Part shown: positions 16,033 through 24,500 of the stretch, piece after piece
Layout: every line of letters begins with the position of its first letter
Numbering within the stretch: the stretch's first letter is position 1
Assembly (NCBI GenBank): GCA_034437895.1
Contig: DAOTTO010000412.1
Location: 1 to 27,751, forward strand
DNA length: 27,751 bases
From: JANRLJ01 sp034437895
GTDB taxonomy: Bacteria > Chloroflexota > Anaerolineae > Aggregatilineales > Phototrophicaceae
Direction of reading: 5' to 3'
The notes under the pieces: generated by a model
Told to the model about the DNA's origin: nothing
The model's database searches: none
Seen by the model: only the letters and a program-made list of their open reading frames with translations
Made by a program: the position numbers and the translations under genes

Positions 16033-17391
16033 TTATTCGACGTTGAGCAGGTTATATTCTTCGATCAACGCATTGGCTTCTTCGGCTGCGGCATCAAGGA
16101 CGGCCTGCGGGTCTTCGTCCGATAACAGGACGTTATCGATGGCGCGGGTCACGATGGCGCGGATCGCCGGGAATGGCCCCAGCAGCGCGCCGCTGGTGGC
16201 GGGGGTGATTTCACTCTGCGCCAGTTGAGCGGCGGCAACTGTGAAGTTGGGGTTTTCGTCGTAGAAGCCTTGTTCGGTCAACAGGTCAATCGCGCTTTGG
16301 CGAATGGCGATGTAGCCAGTGATTTCCGAAGACCAAACGGCGGCATTTTCGCTGTTGTTGAGGGTGAGCAGGAAAGCGAGTGCGCCGTCTTCTTGTTCGG
16401 GGGTCAGCGTGTTGGTCAGCCAGAGGCTTGCGCCGCCGAGCAGGTTGCCGGTGTATTCGACTGCATCATTGTAGGGCATGAAGGAGGCGGTTACGTCAAA
16501 CCCGTTATCAACACCAGTTTGCGTATATACGCCGGTGTCGGAGCTGCTGTAAACGGCCATCGCAACTTGTTGGGATTGGAAGGCTTGGTCAACGGTTGCC
16601 CAGCTATCGCCACCTTGTGCGCCGCTGTAATACAGATAGCCAGCCGCCGCCATGTCGTCCAGCCATTGCAGGACGGCGACACCTTCGGGGCTGTTGAAAG
16701 CGACTTCGGTAGCACGTTCTGCACGACCATTATCGTTGTTGGCATACAGGCCATTTTGTTGGGCCAGCCATTGCTCAAAGAACCAACCATGATTCGGCCA
16801 TGTGAAGCAGAATTCGGGTGCGCCCTCGGCTGCCATAATGGCTTCGCAAGCGGCAGCAACTTCGCTCCAAGTGGCGGGGGGGGTGTCGATGCCAGCGGCG
16901 GTCAGATAGCTCATGTTGGAGAACATGATGGCCGAGGAGGTGTTCCAGGGCATAGAAGTCCATTGACCATCGAGGGTGTAATACGCAGAAACCACGCCGA
17001 TGATGTCTTCGAGGTTGACGGGAACGCCCAAGACTTCGGTGCGATCACCCAAGGCTTCGGCGATGGATTTGAAGTAGCCGCTGTCACGAGCAACTTGGGT
17101 GGCGACTTCAAAATATTGCACGATAGCGGGCAGGGCATTTTGTTCCGCAGCCAATGCGGTGGCGGCGAATAGTTCTTCGTAATTGGCATAGCCAGTCACG
17201 GTGACATTGTAGTCGGGGTTCGCTTCGTTGAAAGCGGCGGCGACACCTTGTGTCCAACCGAGACGGTTGTCATCTTGGAAGGCAATCCAGACGGGAACTT
17301 CGATTTTATCTTGTGCCAACGCCGGAATGACCGACAGTGCAGCAAAGACCATAACTAACGCGACAATAAAGAGGGATTTACTCTTAAACAT
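16033..17391 (-). CDS. Extracellular solute-binding protein, family 1 (UgpB-like)
   Basis: 452 residues. The Sec signal peptide is MFKSKSLFIVALVMVFAALS, with cleavage probably after ALA (near residue 26). No lipobox Cys is present, so it is secreted or held by its signal helix. The mature protein shows the family 1 pattern: VPVWIAFQDDNRLGWTQGVA, a VQYFEVATQVARDSGY segment, MPWNTSSAIMFSN, and WPNHGWFFEQW at the position of the UgpB ligand-loop aromatics. Glycerol-3-phosphate or a related phosphodiester, or a sugar, is likely. AGGAG lies upstream of the ATG. First gene of the importer operon; no ATPase is encoded in the window, so a shared ATPase is probably used. Confidence 0.93.
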   Translation of the reverse strand: MFKSKSLFIVALVMVFAALSVIPALAQDKIEVPVWIAFQDDNRLGWTQGVAAAFNEANPDYNVTVTGYANYEELFAATALAAEQNALPAIVQYFEVATQVARDSGYFKSIAEALGDRTEVLGVPVNLEDIIGVVSAYYTLDGQWTSMPWNTSSAIMFSNMSYLTAAGIDTPPATWSEVAAACEAIMAAEGAPEFCFTWPNHGWFFEQWLAQQNGLYANNDNGRAERATEVAFNSPEGVAVLQWLDDMAAAGYLYYSGAQGGDSWATVDQAFQSQQVAMAVYSSSDTGVYTQTGVDNGFDVTASFMPYNDAVEYTGNLLGGASLWLTNTLTPEQEDGALAFLLTLNNSENAAVWSSEITGYIAIRQSAIDLLTEQGFYDENPNFTVAAAQLAQSEITPATSGALLGPFPAIRAIVTRAIDNVLLSDEDPQAVLDAAAEEANALIEEYNLLNVE

Positions 17392-17528
17392 TCTTGCTAT
17401 TGCTCCTTATGAATTGTAACTGACGGAATGTAATTTAAATCTGATACGTTAAGTAAGCACGGGTCAAACATTAAATTTTGTTAAAGTTATCCTCCTAATT
17501 TTTTTAAACAAATGATAACAATCGAATT

Positions 17529-18554
17529 TTAAACTGCCAAATATTGCAACGCTGGGTTATCTTCGCGCTCTATTTCGTCCAGATTTGCCACTGATAACTG
17601 CCCATGTTGGTAAAGATATTCAACGTGTGCGCCTGCTTCCTCTAAGGCAAGCAGCGTTTCGTAGCCTTCTTTATTGGGGTACATCATGTGGGTGATTTGA
17701 TGAATGGTGCAGGGACGCTCGGCATTTTTGATGATGTCTAGGACGCGGGTCAGTTTGCGCTCATGGCTGATTTGAATCTCCCGAACCCGCCCATAAAGAT
17801 CAAGCATAGGGTCTTCATGACCGCCCATCGCCAATTCGATGCCATCAATTTTGAGGACTTTTCGCAACGAATCTCGATAATGCCCCAATCCGGTGTAATG
17901 GGTGATGCTTTCCGGTGCTTGATGCGGCGTAGTGCGCGAAAGGATTTGATCCGCGCATAACAAGACGTTACCGATGATGATGCATACCTGACCAGGGCAG
18001 TGACCGGGTGTGTGAATAAACTGCATCCCATCGAACAGGACATCCTCATCAAGGCTAAAATCAACATCAACGGAACGGACGTGTTTTTTCGCAAATCCGT
18101 ACATATTCATCATATCTAGGCGTTCTTCCGTCCCCACCCCCGCCCGTTCCAGATAAACGCGCAAGTCTTTCGTTGCAACGATGACGCGCTCCTCATAAGC
18201 CGTCAATACACGGCGGTCAAGTTCATGAATGCCGACATAAGCGCCGCCCGTCTGCTCAACCATAAACGCCACACCGCCAAAATGATCGATATGCCCATGT
18301 GTCACGATGATTCGGTCAATATCGGTAACTTCCAGCGATTCGCCAAAATCCTCTTTGATTGCCCGGAAGCCATCGAGTAAATCTCGGTTGCTATCGCCTA
18401 TACCAGAGCCGCAGTCAACCAGCGCAGGTGTACCCGCATTAAGCACCACATAGCTGTAACCAATAAATCCATTTGAGAACACCAGCATCGGGATTCGGTA
18501 AATGCGTGCGCCGTTATTTGATTCAAATCGTTGAACTGGGGGGAGTGTCGTCAT
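17529..18554 (-). CDS. Metallo-beta-lactamase-fold hydrolase with C-terminal winged helix
   Basis: 341 residues from the ATG at 18554. A TTG start at 18605 is possible in frame, but it lies inside the likely promoter. Metal motifs are THGHIDHFGG, HTPGHCPGQ, the bridging Asp in LCADQIL, and the final His in GGHED. The C-terminal ~75 residues (HERKLTRVLDIIKNAERPCT to the end) look like the winged helix of LACTB2-like and related hydrolases. The substrate is unknown: a thioester, a lactone or RNA is possible. It is divergent from the TetR gene and probably shares its operator. AAGGAGG lies about 30 bases upstream of this ATG, too far for normal use. Confidence 0.88.
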   Translation of the reverse strand: MTTLPPVQRFESNNGARIYRIPMLVFSNGFIGYSYVVLNAGTPALVDCGSGIGDSNRDLLDGFRAIKEDFGESLEVTDIDRIIVTHGHIDHFGGVAFMVEQTGGAYVGIHELDRRVLTAYEERVIVATKDLRVYLERAGVGTEERLDMMNMYGFAKKHVRSVDVDFSLDEDVLFDGMQFIHTPGHCPGQVCIIIGNVLLCADQILSRTTPHQAPESITHYTGLGHYRDSLRKVLKIDGIELAMGGHEDPMLDLYGRVREIQISHERKLTRVLDIIKNAERPCTIHQITHMMYPNKEGYETLLALEEAGAHVEYLYQHGQLSVANLDEIEREDNPALQYLAV

Positions 18555-18591
18555 AAGAAAATCCAGAACCTTTAGTGAGAAAATCCTCCTT

Positions 18592-18621
18592 ATTGTACCC
18601 CCCAATTTCTGGGGGGGACAA
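18592..18621 (-). promoter_or_regulatory. Candidate promoter for the hydrolase gene, with G-run hairpin
   Basis: On the minus strand there is a -35 TTGTCC (18621-18616), an 18-base spacer and a -10 TACAAT (18597-18592). The spacer contains CCCCCC and GGGGGG tracts that can pair. If used, transcription starts near AAGGAGG, which excludes the upstream TTG start. A second candidate comes from the symmetrical repeat at 18639-18674. Confidence 0.4.
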
Positions 18622-18638
18622 CGTGATTGTCTGATGAT

Positions 18639-18674
18639 ACTATTTGACCCTATGTGCGTAATTGGTCAAATAGT
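18639..18674. promoter_or_regulatory. Perfect inverted repeat, probable TetR operator overlapping promoters
   Basis: ACTATTTGACC (18639-18649) and GGTCAAATAGT (18664-18674) are perfect 11-bp inverted arms separated by 14 bases. The left arm holds a -35-like TTGACC, and the right arm holds a -10-like TCAAAT 16 bases later. Because of the symmetry, the same arrangement exists on the other strand. A bound regulator could block transcription in both directions, towards the TetR gene and the hydrolase gene. Confidence 0.7.
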
Positions 18675-18688
18675 CACGAAAGGAAGAT

Positions 18689-19390
18689 ATGGGAGAAGCA
18701 TCCGAGCGACAACAGACTTCCAATAAGGAGGAACGGGCAGAGCGCATTCTGGACGCAGCCCTCAAGCTGATACTCCATTATGGCTATGACAAAACGACGG
18801 TCAGCGATATTGCCAAAGAGGCGAGTGTTTCTAAAGGGGCGATTTATCTGCATTACACCAGCCGAGAAGCCCTATTTGAGGCGCTGATTATGCGCGAAGT
18901 GGCGCGCTACGGTGAGGCATGGATGGCACTCATGGATAGTGATCCTGATGGCGGCACATTTGTGGGAATGTATCGACATGCGCTCGTGATTATCAATGAC
19001 TTTCCACTGATACGGGCGGTCTATGCGCGGGATAAACGCGTTTTTGGGGATTTTTTACGCCAGATGGATCCGAGATTTCATCTACAAAACTTTCATTTTC
19101 GAACTGAATTTCTTCGAGAAATGCAAAAAGTTGGGGTGATCCGGCAGGATATTGAACCAGAGGCAGGCGCGTATGTACTGGCGATGCTTTCCCAGGGATT
19201 CTTGATGATTGATGATGTGATTCCGCCAGAATTTACACCGCCGTTGGAGACAGTAATCGAAGTTATGACCAAAATGCTCACAAGTGCCCTTGCGCCAGAA
19301 GGCGGCGGAGATAGCGAGGCAGGCAAGAAGATCGTCCATAACCTTATGATGCAGGTTCGTAACCGGGGACACGACACTAAGACGGAATAA
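18689..19390 (+). CDS. TetR-family transcriptional regulator
   Basis: 233 residues. The N-terminal helix-turn-helix (about 15-62) reads AERILDAALKLILHYGYDKT then TVSDIAKEASVSKGAIYLHY, a textbook TetR pattern. The C-terminal ligand and dimer domain is not informative about the inducer. AAAGGA lies 5-10 bases before the ATG. It is divergent from the hydrolase gene and upstream of an ABC-2 exporter, so it probably represses itself, the hydrolase and the exporter. The inverted repeat at 18639-18674 is the likely site. A weak AT-rich stem (CGAG/CTCG near 19470) lies in the 153-base gap before the exporter. Confidence 0.94.
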   Translation: MGEASERQQTSNKEERAERILDAALKLILHYGYDKTTVSDIAKEASVSKGAIYLHYTSREALFEALIMREVARYGEAWMALMDSDPDGGTFVGMYRHALVIINDFPLIRAVYARDKRVFGDFLRQMDPRFHLQNFHFRTEFLREMQKVGVIRQDIEPEAGAYVLAMLSQGFLMIDDVIPPEFTPPLETVIEVMTKMLTSALAPEGGGDSEAGKKIVHNLMMQVRNRGHDTKTE

Positions 19391-19543
19391 AAAGTAGCTT
19401 GTTTTATGCCAGATTTGGTCTCTTTACTTAAATATATTTTTAGTCTAAGCTAAATTTGTTAAAAGGCGAGTTTAAAATCTCGTTTTCTCGATCAAGTAAT
19501 GGTTATGAGAAAAGCACGAACAACACAGGAAAAGGGGGAAATC

Positions 19544-20512
19544 ATGGCTGATAAAACAGTCGTTATCCAGACAGACCACCTCAGCAAAACTTACACAACG
19601 GGACGAAAGTCAAAACAAGCGCTCGATAATCTCAGTTTGAGCGTGTATGAAGGGGAAGTTTTTGGTTATTTAGGACCAAATGGCGCGGGTAAAACCACGA
19701 CGATCCGTATGCTGCTGGATTTGATCCGCCCGACTTTGGGCAGCGCAAAGGTATTGGGTATGGATGCTCAAGCCAGCAGTTTAGACATCCGTAAACGTAT
19801 TGGCTTTTTACCGGGTGAACTTAACCTCTGGAACAGTGAGCGCGGCCTGAATATTGTACGCTACTTTGGTCGGGTGCATGGTGGGGTAAATATGCCCTAT
19901 GTACGTGATTTGGCGAGCCGCTTGCAACTTGATTTATCGCTTCGGATGCGCGATTACTCGACGGGTAATAAGCGTAAATTGGGGCTGGTGTTGTCGCTGA
20001 TGCATAAGCCTGATTTGCTCATTCTTGACGAGCCAACCAGCGGACTTGATCCGCTTATGCAGCAGACTTTTAACCAGTTGATGCTGGAAGCCCGCGATGA
20101 AGGTCGCACGGTGTTCCTGTCATCCCATCTTTTGAGCGAAGTGCAGGCGATTTGCGGACGGGTTGCTATCTTGCGGAATGGACAGCTTAAAGCCGTTGAA
20201 AGCGTTGAGAGACTGACTCATGTCGATTTCCGTTGGGTGACGATGCAGTTTCGGAATCCAATTGGCGTTATGGAACGGCTGGCGACTGTGAATGGTGTCA
20301 GCGACATCACGACTGACCAAGATCGCATCAGTCTGCGGATGGCTGGCGATTTTGATCCGCTGCTACGGGCAATAGGCGATCAATATGTGGTCGATATGCG
20401 CGTTAAAGAGCCAACACTGGAAGAAATTTTCCTGACATTTTATGAAGACTCTGGCAAAGGGTCGCTAGTCAATCAGAATCAATATGAACATGCAAAGGAG
20501 CGTGCATCATGA
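19544..20512 (+). CDS. ABC exporter ATPase (ABC-2 type)
   Basis: 322 residues from the ATG at 19544, which has AAAAGGGGG six bases upstream. The longer frame from 19499 lacks a site. Walker A is GPNGAGKTTT (44-53), the signature is YSTGNKRKLG (a variant of LSGGQ, near 138), Walker B is LLILDEPTSGLDP (near 158), and the H-loop lies in VFLSSHLLSE. The C-terminal ~80 residues are the extension typical of DrrA/NatA-like ATPases. It energises export by the membrane protein encoded next, whose ATG overlaps this stop by 4 bases. Substrate unknown: drug, lipid or antibiotic-like compound. Confidence 0.94.
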   Translation: MADKTVVIQTDHLSKTYTTGRKSKQALDNLSLSVYEGEVFGYLGPNGAGKTTTIRMLLDLIRPTLGSAKVLGMDAQASSLDIRKRIGFLPGELNLWNSERGLNIVRYFGRVHGGVNMPYVRDLASRLQLDLSLRMRDYSTGNKRKLGLVLSLMHKPDLLILDEPTSGLDPLMQQTFNQLMLEARDEGRTVFLSSHLLSEVQAICGRVAILRNGQLKAVESVERLTHVDFRWVTMQFRNPIGVMERLATVNGVSDITTDQDRISLRMAGDFDPLLRAIGDQYVVDMRVKEPTLEEIFLTFYEDSGKGSLVNQNQYEHAKERAS

Positions 20513-21312
20513 CCGGAGTCACTTTCTTCGAGACACTACGCCGTCATTGGCGCGGGATGCTCTATTGGGGCATCGGTGTGGGCTTGATGGGTATTTTGCA
20601 AGTGATCGTCGTGCCAGATGCCGATACGCTCCAACAATACGCTGAAATTTATGAGTCGATGCCTGGGCTGATTGAGGCCTTGGGCGGCGGGGATGCAGCG
20701 TATAACGCTACACCGGAAGGCTATCTTGCTTTGCAATATTTTAGCTTTATCGTCGTCATTTTTGCTGTGTACGCCGTTATCGGTGGATTGAACGTCACCG
20801 CAAATGATGAAGATGCAGGCATCACGAACATGTTGTTGAGTCTGCCGCTCCCACGCTGGCGCTTACTCGCTGAAAAGACGTTGGCCTATGCCCTAATGCT
20901 GAGTGGTGCCATTATGATTGCAGGACTAGGTTTGTGCTTAGGGGTGGTGATTACGCCAGCGGTAAAGGTGGATTTGTGGAAGCTGATCGTGTCTTCCTTT
21001 AACATCATACCGAGTACGCTATTGGTGCTGGTTTTCACCGTCTTTGCAGGCGCAATCACACGTCGTAAATCCTTTGCTACCGGATTAGCTGCCGTGTTTG
21101 TGGTCGCCAGCTACTTTATCGATACGCTGGGTCGGGCAGCCAGCACATCATTTGCCAATACTGTGCGTACTCTATCGTTCTTCAAGTACTACGATGGGAC
21201 GGCAGTTATGCAGTACGGACTGGCTTGGGGAAACATCCTTTTGCTGGTTGCTGTGTCTTTAGCATTGGTGGGTGCGGCAGTTTGGCACTTCCAGCGGCGT
21301 GACATCAACTAA
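20509..21312 (+). CDS. ABC-2 type exporter permease
   Basis: 267 residues with about six membrane helices (around 17-33, 75-95, 123-146, 160-180, 188-205 and 240-258). The periplasmic segment between helices 1 and 2 contains ESMPGLIEALGG. The pattern NDEDAGITNMLLSLPLPRWR after helix 2 matches the coupling region of ABC-2 permeases. It is translationally coupled to the ATPase gene (ATGA overlap). A strong intrinsic terminator follows 21 bases after the stop, ending the TetR-exporter unit. Confidence 0.9.
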   Translation: MTGVTFFETLRRHWRGMLYWGIGVGLMGILQVIVVPDADTLQQYAEIYESMPGLIEALGGGDAAYNATPEGYLALQYFSFIVVIFAVYAVIGGLNVTANDEDAGITNMLLSLPLPRWRLLAEKTLAYALMLSGAIMIAGLGLCLGVVITPAVKVDLWKLIVSSFNIIPSTLLVLVFTVFAGAITRRKSFATGLAAVFVVASYFIDTLGRAASTSFANTVRTLSFFKYYDGTAVMQYGLAWGNILLLVAVSLALVGAAVWHFQRRDIN

Positions 21313-21333
21313 AATCCGGCTAAATTTTCTCTC

Positions 21334-21369
21334 AAATAAAGGGCGCTCACAAGCGCTCTTTATTTTTTT
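21334..21369 (+). terminator. Intrinsic terminator after the ABC exporter
   Basis: AAATAAAGGGCGCT (21334-21347) pairs with AGCGCTCTTTATTT (21352-21365) with one G-T wobble and a 4-base loop, and the T-tract continues to 21369. Confidence 0.92.
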
Positions 21370-21390
21370 AAAATGACAACTTCTCCCTAG

Positions 21391-21431
21391 CTTGTGATAT
21401 TTCAACAGGTCTGTTGGTCATTTGTCACAAG
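21391..21431. promoter_or_regulatory. Nested dyad upstream of the FAS1-BMP lipoprotein gene
   Basis: The outer arms are CTTGTGA (21391-21397) and TCACAAG (21425-21431). Inside them lies CAACAG-GT-CTGTTG (21403-21416). The outer arms resemble CRP/FNR half-sites (TGTGA/TCACA) but are much farther apart than normal. The site lies about 30 bases upstream of the candidate -35, where an activator could act. It could equally be chance. Confidence 0.35.
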
Positions 21432-21462
21432 TGCTTTGGAGTACTTTTCATGATCTTATTAG

Positions 21463-21491
21463 TTGGCATAAAATTACGGCGGTGGTAATAT
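21463..21491 (+). promoter_or_regulatory. Candidate promoter of the FAS1-BMP lipoprotein gene
   Basis: -35 TTGGCA (21463-21468), a 17-base spacer and -10 TAATAT (21486-21491). Transcription would start near 21498, giving a leader of about 47 bases with GGGAGG before the ATG. This also argues against the longer reading frame that begins at 21422. Confidence 0.6.
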
Positions 21492-21544
21492 TCACCATTG
21501 TATCTTTTGCCAAATGGCAAGTTTCACATTTTAAGGGAGGTTTC

Positions 21545-24500
21545 ATGAGACGGAATCCACGTTTGTTACTGGTTCTGCTGCTCTTAGCTGCACTCGTATT
21601 GGCAGCTTGTGGCGGTGGCGATGGCGATGAAGCAACGGCTACGGCCACAGAAGACGCTTCTGCCCAGGATGCGGCAACTGCAACCGCAACCGAAGAGGCT
21701 GCTTCCGAAGACGCGGTGACTGCAACCGCGACAGAAGAAGCTGCTGCAACTGACGAAGCGACTGAAGAAGTTGCAATGGAAGCGACTGAAGAAGTTGCAA
21801 TGGAAGCGACTGAAGAAGCTACTGTGGCCGAAACAGTGGTTGCAAGCGACTTCACTATTTTGACGGCTGCTCTGGACGCAGCAGGCCTGACGGAAACCCT
21901 TGCTGGCGAAGGACCGTTCACTGTTTTTGCGCCGACTGATGCTGCATTTGAAGCTGCATTTGAAGCCTTGGGTGTATCGGCAGAAGACCTTTTAGCAGAT
22001 ACCGACACTCTGACTAGTGTTCTGCTCTACCACGTTGCTGAAGGCGCAGTCCTGTCGTCTGACCTGGAAGACGGGCAAACCATCACTACGCTGAATGGGG
22101 CGGATATTACCGTTTCCGTCAGCGATGAAGGTGTCATGCTGAATGGTGTGGCGAATGTCGTTCTGGCGGATGTCACCGCTTCAAATGGTGTGATCCATGC
22201 CATTGACGCTGTTCTGCTTCCTCCCGAGATGATGTCAACCCCGATGGAAGCCACCGAAGAAATGGCCTCCACCGAAGAAGCGACCATGGAAGCGACTGAA
22301 GAAGCAGCTATGGAATCCGCTACTGAAGTAGCGATGGCGGCAACGGATATGCCGATGATGGAAGCCACTGAAGAGATGGCAACGATGGAAGCCACTGAAG
22401 AGATGGCGATGACAGAAGCGACGATGGAAGCCACTGAAGAAATGGCTGCTGGCGCGATGAGCATCAGCACCGCTTGTATGGTGACGGACAGCGGCGGCGT
22501 GACCGACGGCACATTCAACCAATTGGCGTTTGACGGGATGACCCGTGCGTCGGAAGACTTCGGTTTTGAAGCCACCGTGATCGAATCCAACAGCGCGGCG
22601 GACTTCGAGCCAAACATCAACACCTGCTTGGCAGGCGATTATGATGTCATCCTGACGATTGGTTTCCTGCTAACCGATGCAACATTAGCGGCAGCGGAAG
22701 CGAACCCGGATGTGTACTTCATCGGGATCGATCAATTCTTCGCTGAACCGCCTGCGAACCTGACTGGGATGCAGACCCGTGAAGATCAATCTGGGTTCTT
22801 GGTCGGCGCGATGGCGGCATTGGTGAGCGAAAGCGGCACGATTGCTGGCGTTTACGGCATCGAAATCCCGCCCGTTGTGAAATTCCGCAATGGTTTTGAG
22901 CAAGGCGCGTTGTACATCAACCCCGACATTAACCTGTTGGGCGTGTACATCGACAGCTTTGATGCAGCAGATCGCGGCGCGGATGCAGCCGAACAGTTCA
23001 TCGGCGAAGGCGCGGATGTGATCTTCGGCGCTGGCGGCCCCACCGGGTCGGGCGGCATCACGTATGCGGCAGGACAAGGCGTGAAGGTGATCGGTGTCGA
23101 TCAGGACGAATATGTCACAACCTTCGGCAACGGCGAATCGCCAGGGGCAGAGAACATCATCAGCAGTGCGGTGAAACGCATTGATGTGGGTGTTTACAAT
23201 CTGCTGGCAGCGTTGGCTGGCTCGGAAGATTTTGAATGGACTGGCGGCGGTTTGTACATTTTGCAAGCCTCCAATGACGGCGTTGGCTTTGCTCCCGCGC
23301 ATGACGCAGATGTACCAGAAGAAGTGACAACGCAAATCGAAGAAATTTTCGAGATGTTGAAGTCTGGTGAATTGGAAACCAATGTTGATCCCGGTTCTGG
23401 CGCACTGCTCGATACTGCGCTCGTCCCGGCGGCGGCTGAAGAAGCTGTTCCCACCGAAGAAGCGACTGAAGAAGCAGCTATGGAATCCGCTACTGAAGTA
23501 GCGATGGCGGCAACGGATATGCCGACGATGGAAGCCACTGAAGAGATGGCGATGATGGAAGCCACTGAAGAAATGGCGATGACAGAAGCGACGATGGAAG
23601 CCACCGAAGAAATGGCTGCTGGCGCGATGAGCATCAGCACCGCTTGTATGGTGACGGACAGCGGCGGCGTGACCGATGGCACATTCAACCAATTGGCGTT
23701 TGACGGGATGACCCGTGCGTCGGAAGACTTCGGTTTTGAAGCCACCGTGATCGAATCCAATAGCGCGGCGGACTTCGAGCCGAACATCAACACCTGTTTG
23801 GCAGGCGGCTATGATGTCATCCTGACGATTGGCTTCCTGTTGACCGACGCGACGCTGGCAGCAGCCGAAGCGAACCCGGATGTGTACTTCATCGGGGTGG
23901 ATCAATTCTTCGCTGAACCGCCTGCGAACCTAACGGGGATGCAGACCCGCGAAGATCAAGCTGGGTTCTTGGTCGGCGCGATGGCGGCACTCCTGAGCGA
24001 AAGTGGGACGATTGCCGGAGTTTACGGGATTGAAATCCCGCCTGTTGTGAAATACCGCAATGGGTACGAGCAGGGTGCGTTGTATATCAACCCCGACATT
24101 AATCTGTTGGGCGTGTATATTGACGACTTCAACGCAGCAGATCGAGGCGCAGACGCAGCCGAGCAATTCATTGGCGAAGGCGCAGATGTGATCTTCGGCG
24201 CTGGTGGCCCGACAGGTTCAGGCGGCATCACGTATGCGGCAGGCGAAGGCATCAAGGTGATTGGTGTCGATCAGGACGAATACGTGACGACCTTCGGCAA
24301 TGGCGAATCGCCTGGTGCCGAGAACATCATCACCAGCTCACTCAAGCGCATCGATGTGGGTGTTTACAATCTGCTGGCAGCGTTGACAGGCGCGGAAGAT
24401 TTTGAATGGACGGGCGGCGGTTTGTACATTTTGCAAGCCTCCAATGACGGCATTGGCTTTGCTCCCGCGCACGACGCAACCGTACCGGACGAAGTGACTG

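Noticed and set aside
16225..17172. 315-codon plus-strand open frame opposite the solute-binding protein gene
   Set aside because: The opposite strand encodes a clear signal-peptide binding protein. No ribosome binding site or family match is seen for this frame.
17403..17477. Possible 24-codon leader peptide (begins MFDPCLLNVSD) upstream of the binding-protein gene on the minus strand, ending 8 bases before its ATG
   Set aside because: The AGGAGG upstream is 19 bases from its ATG, too far, and there is no codon run suggesting attenuation. Probably chance.
18555..18605. TTG start extending the hydrolase by 17 residues
   Set aside because: It lies inside the G-run hairpin and candidate promoter, and the extra residues (GGTIRRIFSLKVLDFL) match nothing expected for the family.
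19455..19490. Possible attenuator between the TetR gene and the exporter (CGAG/CTCG stem followed by T-rich sequence)
   Set aside because: The stem is only 4 perfect base pairs with an 8-base loop. Too weak to call.
21411..21425. Second TetR half-site (TTGGTCATTTG) upstream of the lipoprotein gene
   Set aside because: Only a single imperfect half-site resembling GGTCAAATAGT, with no partner arm at the right spacing.
21422..21544. 41-residue N-terminal extension of the FAS1-BMP lipoprotein
   Set aside because: It would bury the lipoprotein signal inside the protein. The promoter and GGGAGG site both favour the ATG at 21545.
22685..23905. Long minus-strand open frame (406 codons) opposite the BMP domains
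   Set aside because: It mirrors a strongly supported plus-strand gene and its His/Arg/Phe-rich product repeats with the duplication. It is a codon-bias shadow.
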